Below are positions 62,668 through 64,000 of a stretch of 64,000 bases of DNA, in pieces. The position numbers and the translations under genes are program-made. The stretch is from Moraxella bovis. Lineage in GTDB: Bacteria; Pseudomonadota; Gammaproteobacteria; Pseudomonadales; Moraxellaceae. Below the pieces are notes generated by a model. The model saw nothing but the letters and a program-made list of their open reading frames with translations, was not told the DNA's origin and searched no databases. Each line of letters begins with the position of its first letter. The stretch's first letter is position 1. The stretch lies in NCBI RefSeq assembly GCF_002014975.1, contig NZ_MUXV01000014.1:1-64000 (forward strand), in the 5' to 3' direction.

Positions 62668-64000
62668 ATGAAAACCGATTTTGACACCCGCTCCATTGCC
62701 GAATTTACCGAATCTGCCTACCTAAACTACGCCATGTACGTCATCATGGACAGAGCCTTACCGCACATCGCTGACGGCTTAAAGCCCGTCCAACGCCGTA
62801 TCATCTACGCCATGAATGAGCTAGGGCTTCGCCACACCGCCAAGCCCAAAAAGTCCGCCCGCACCGTGGGCGACGTGCTGGGCAAATACCACCCGCATGG
62901 CGATACAGCGTGCTATGAAGCCATGGTACTTATGGCACAGCCGTTTAGTTATCGCTATCCGCTTGTTATGGGGCAAGGCAACTGGGGCAGTCCTGACGAC
63001 CCCAAATCCTTTGCCGCCATGCGATATACCGAAGCCAAGATGAGCAATTACGCCAGCACCCTATTGTCCGAACTTGGTGAAGGTACGGTGGATTTTATCC
63101 CCAACTTTGACGGCACGATGAGCGAGCCTGCCACGCTCCCTGCCCGCTTGCCAAACATCTTGCTAAACGGCACCACAGGCATTGCCGTGGGCATGGCGAC
63201 CGACATTCCACCCCACAACCTCACCGAGACCGTCAAGGCGTGTATCAAACTCCTAAAAAACCCTAACATCAGCACAGCCGAGCTATGCAAAACGGTGCTT
63301 GCTCCTGATTTGCCGACATCTGCCGAGATTATCACGCCAAAAGATGAGCTTGTCAAAATGTACGAGACAGGGCGTGGCAATTACAAAATGCGAGCGACTT
63401 ATCATATTGATAAACAAGACAAAAACACCGTCATCATAGACGCTTTGCCCTATCAAGTTTCAGGCTCAAAAATCATTGAGCAGATTGCCAAACTCATGAC
63501 CGATAAAAAACTACCGTGGGTCAATGACATCACAGACGAATCCGACCACGAGAACGCTTGCCGTATTGTCATTGAATTTAAGCGGGGTAAGGTTGAGATT
63601 GACAAAATCATGGCTCATCTGTTTGCCACGACCGACCTAGAAACGTCCTATCGGGTCAATATGAACATGATTGGGCTAAATGGCAAACCCAAAGTCAAGA
63701 ATTTAAAACAAATCCTATCCGAATGGCTCTCATCACGCCGTAGTGTGGTGCTAAGACGTTTGCAGAACCGTCTTGATAAGATTGACAAACGCTTGCACAT
63801 CTTGGCAGGTTTGCTCATTGCTTATTTGCACATTGATGAAGTCATTGCCATCATTCGCACCGAAGACGACCCCAAGGCGGTCTTGATGAGCCGTTATGGG
63901 CTGTCCGACACCCAAGCGGACGCCATTCTTGACATCAAACTTCGCCAATTAGCCAAACTAGAAGAGATTGAGCTAAATGCCGAGCGAGACGAGCTACAAA
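62668..64000 (+). CDS. parC: DNA topoisomerase IV subunit A, 5' part
   Basis: The first 444 codons; the gene runs off the window end. ParC cuts and passes DNA to decatenate daughter chromosomes and is a quinolone target. [37 protein letters not shown] and [20 protein letters not shown] are visible, with catalytic Y120 in [10 protein letters not shown]. Position 80 (E. coli numbering, same here) is Thr rather than the common Ser; E84 is unchanged. It resembles ParC more than GyrA because of the short N-terminus and [18 protein letters not shown]. No strong Shine-Dalgarno is seen before the ATG. Confidence 0.95.
   Translation, partial: MKTDFDTRSIAEFTESAYLNYAMYVIMDRALPHIADGLKPVQRRIIYAMNELGLRHTAKPKKSARTVGDVLGKYHPHGDTACYEAMVLMAQPFSYRYPLVMGQGNWGSPDDPKSFAAMRYTEAKMSNYASTLLSELGEGTVDFIPNFDGTMSEPATLPARLPNILLNGTTGIAVGMATDIPPHNLTETVKACIKLLKNPNISTAELCKTVLAPDLPTSAEIITPKDELVKMYETGRGNYKMRATYHIDKQDKNTVIIDALPYQVSGSKIIEQIAKLMTDKKLPWVNDITDESDHENACRIVIEFKRGKVEIDKIMAHLFATTDLETSYRVNMNMIGLNGKPKVKNLKQILSEWLSSRRSVVLRRLQNRLDKIDKRLHILAGLLIAYLHIDEVIAIIRTEDDPKAVLMSRYGLSDTQADAILDIKLRQLAKLEEIELNAERDELQ

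Overview
The window looks like a chromosome segment of a Moraxella-type gammaproteobacterium (family Moraxellaceae). This rests on three things seen here: a type III mod/res pair carrying an AACC (CAAC/CCAA register) tetranucleotide tract like those known in Moraxella mod genes; housekeeping proteins of clear gammaproteobacterial type (RelA, ParC, NqrM, IHF-alpha, CreBCD); and A+T-rich intergenic DNA with many short GGGCGAAT...ATTCGCCC palindromes. The species cannot be fixed from the sequence alone. No tRNA, rRNA, CRISPR array, prophage or complete insertion sequence was recognised.

Layout. 0-12.5 kb: menA (frameshifted), pssA, rlmJ, a membrane protein, ruvX and yqgE on the minus strand, a MITE-like element, recN, a LysR regulator, a decayed RelE/HigB-like toxin with an intact antitoxin, an aromatic/aspartate aminotransferase, a frameshifted YvbH-like PH-domain gene and an aromatic amino acid permease. 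12.6-22.1 kb: a minus-strand division and cell wall cluster, rsmH-ftsL-ftsI-murE-(two unknown genes)-murF-mraY, with fkpA upstream and no mraZ. 22.6-31.7 kb: rlmB, a VapBC-like module, grpE, dnaK, then the phase-variable mod and its res. 31.8-37 kb: creB-creC and creD, separated by an ImmA/IrrE peptidase gene coupled to a two-helix membrane protein. 37-45.3 kb: nqrM, an MFS exporter, a PIN-domain gene coupled to an unknown 251-residue protein, and a siderophore-type iron ABC transporter with a CPBP protease gene inside. 45.5-50.8 kb: an exported prolyl oligopeptidase and two porins. 51.2-55.7 kb: pheS-(antitoxin, broken PIN toxin)-pheT-ihfA. 55.8-64 kb: a membrane protein, a DEAD-box helicase, a gene remnant plus a second MITE copy, relA, a DksA/TraR-like gene and the 5' part of parC.

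The main theme is conserved housekeeping operons into which small accessory modules have been inserted, usually as tightly coupled pairs with ATGA or TGATG junctions: two genes inside dcw, TA genes inside pheST, ImmA plus a membrane protein inside cre, a CPBP protease inside an iron transporter, and mod-res directly after dnaK. Several genes are broken: menA by a 1-nt shift, the YvbH-like gene by a 1-nt shift, two toxins, a DUF-type membrane protein and a remnant before relA. The mod gene is out of frame at 21 repeats. A read error could explain the single-base cases.

The best candidates for something undescribed are the PIN/251-residue pair with its own promoter and operator-like palindrome (39.0-40.36 kb) and the ImmA-membrane pair (34.1-35.2 kb).
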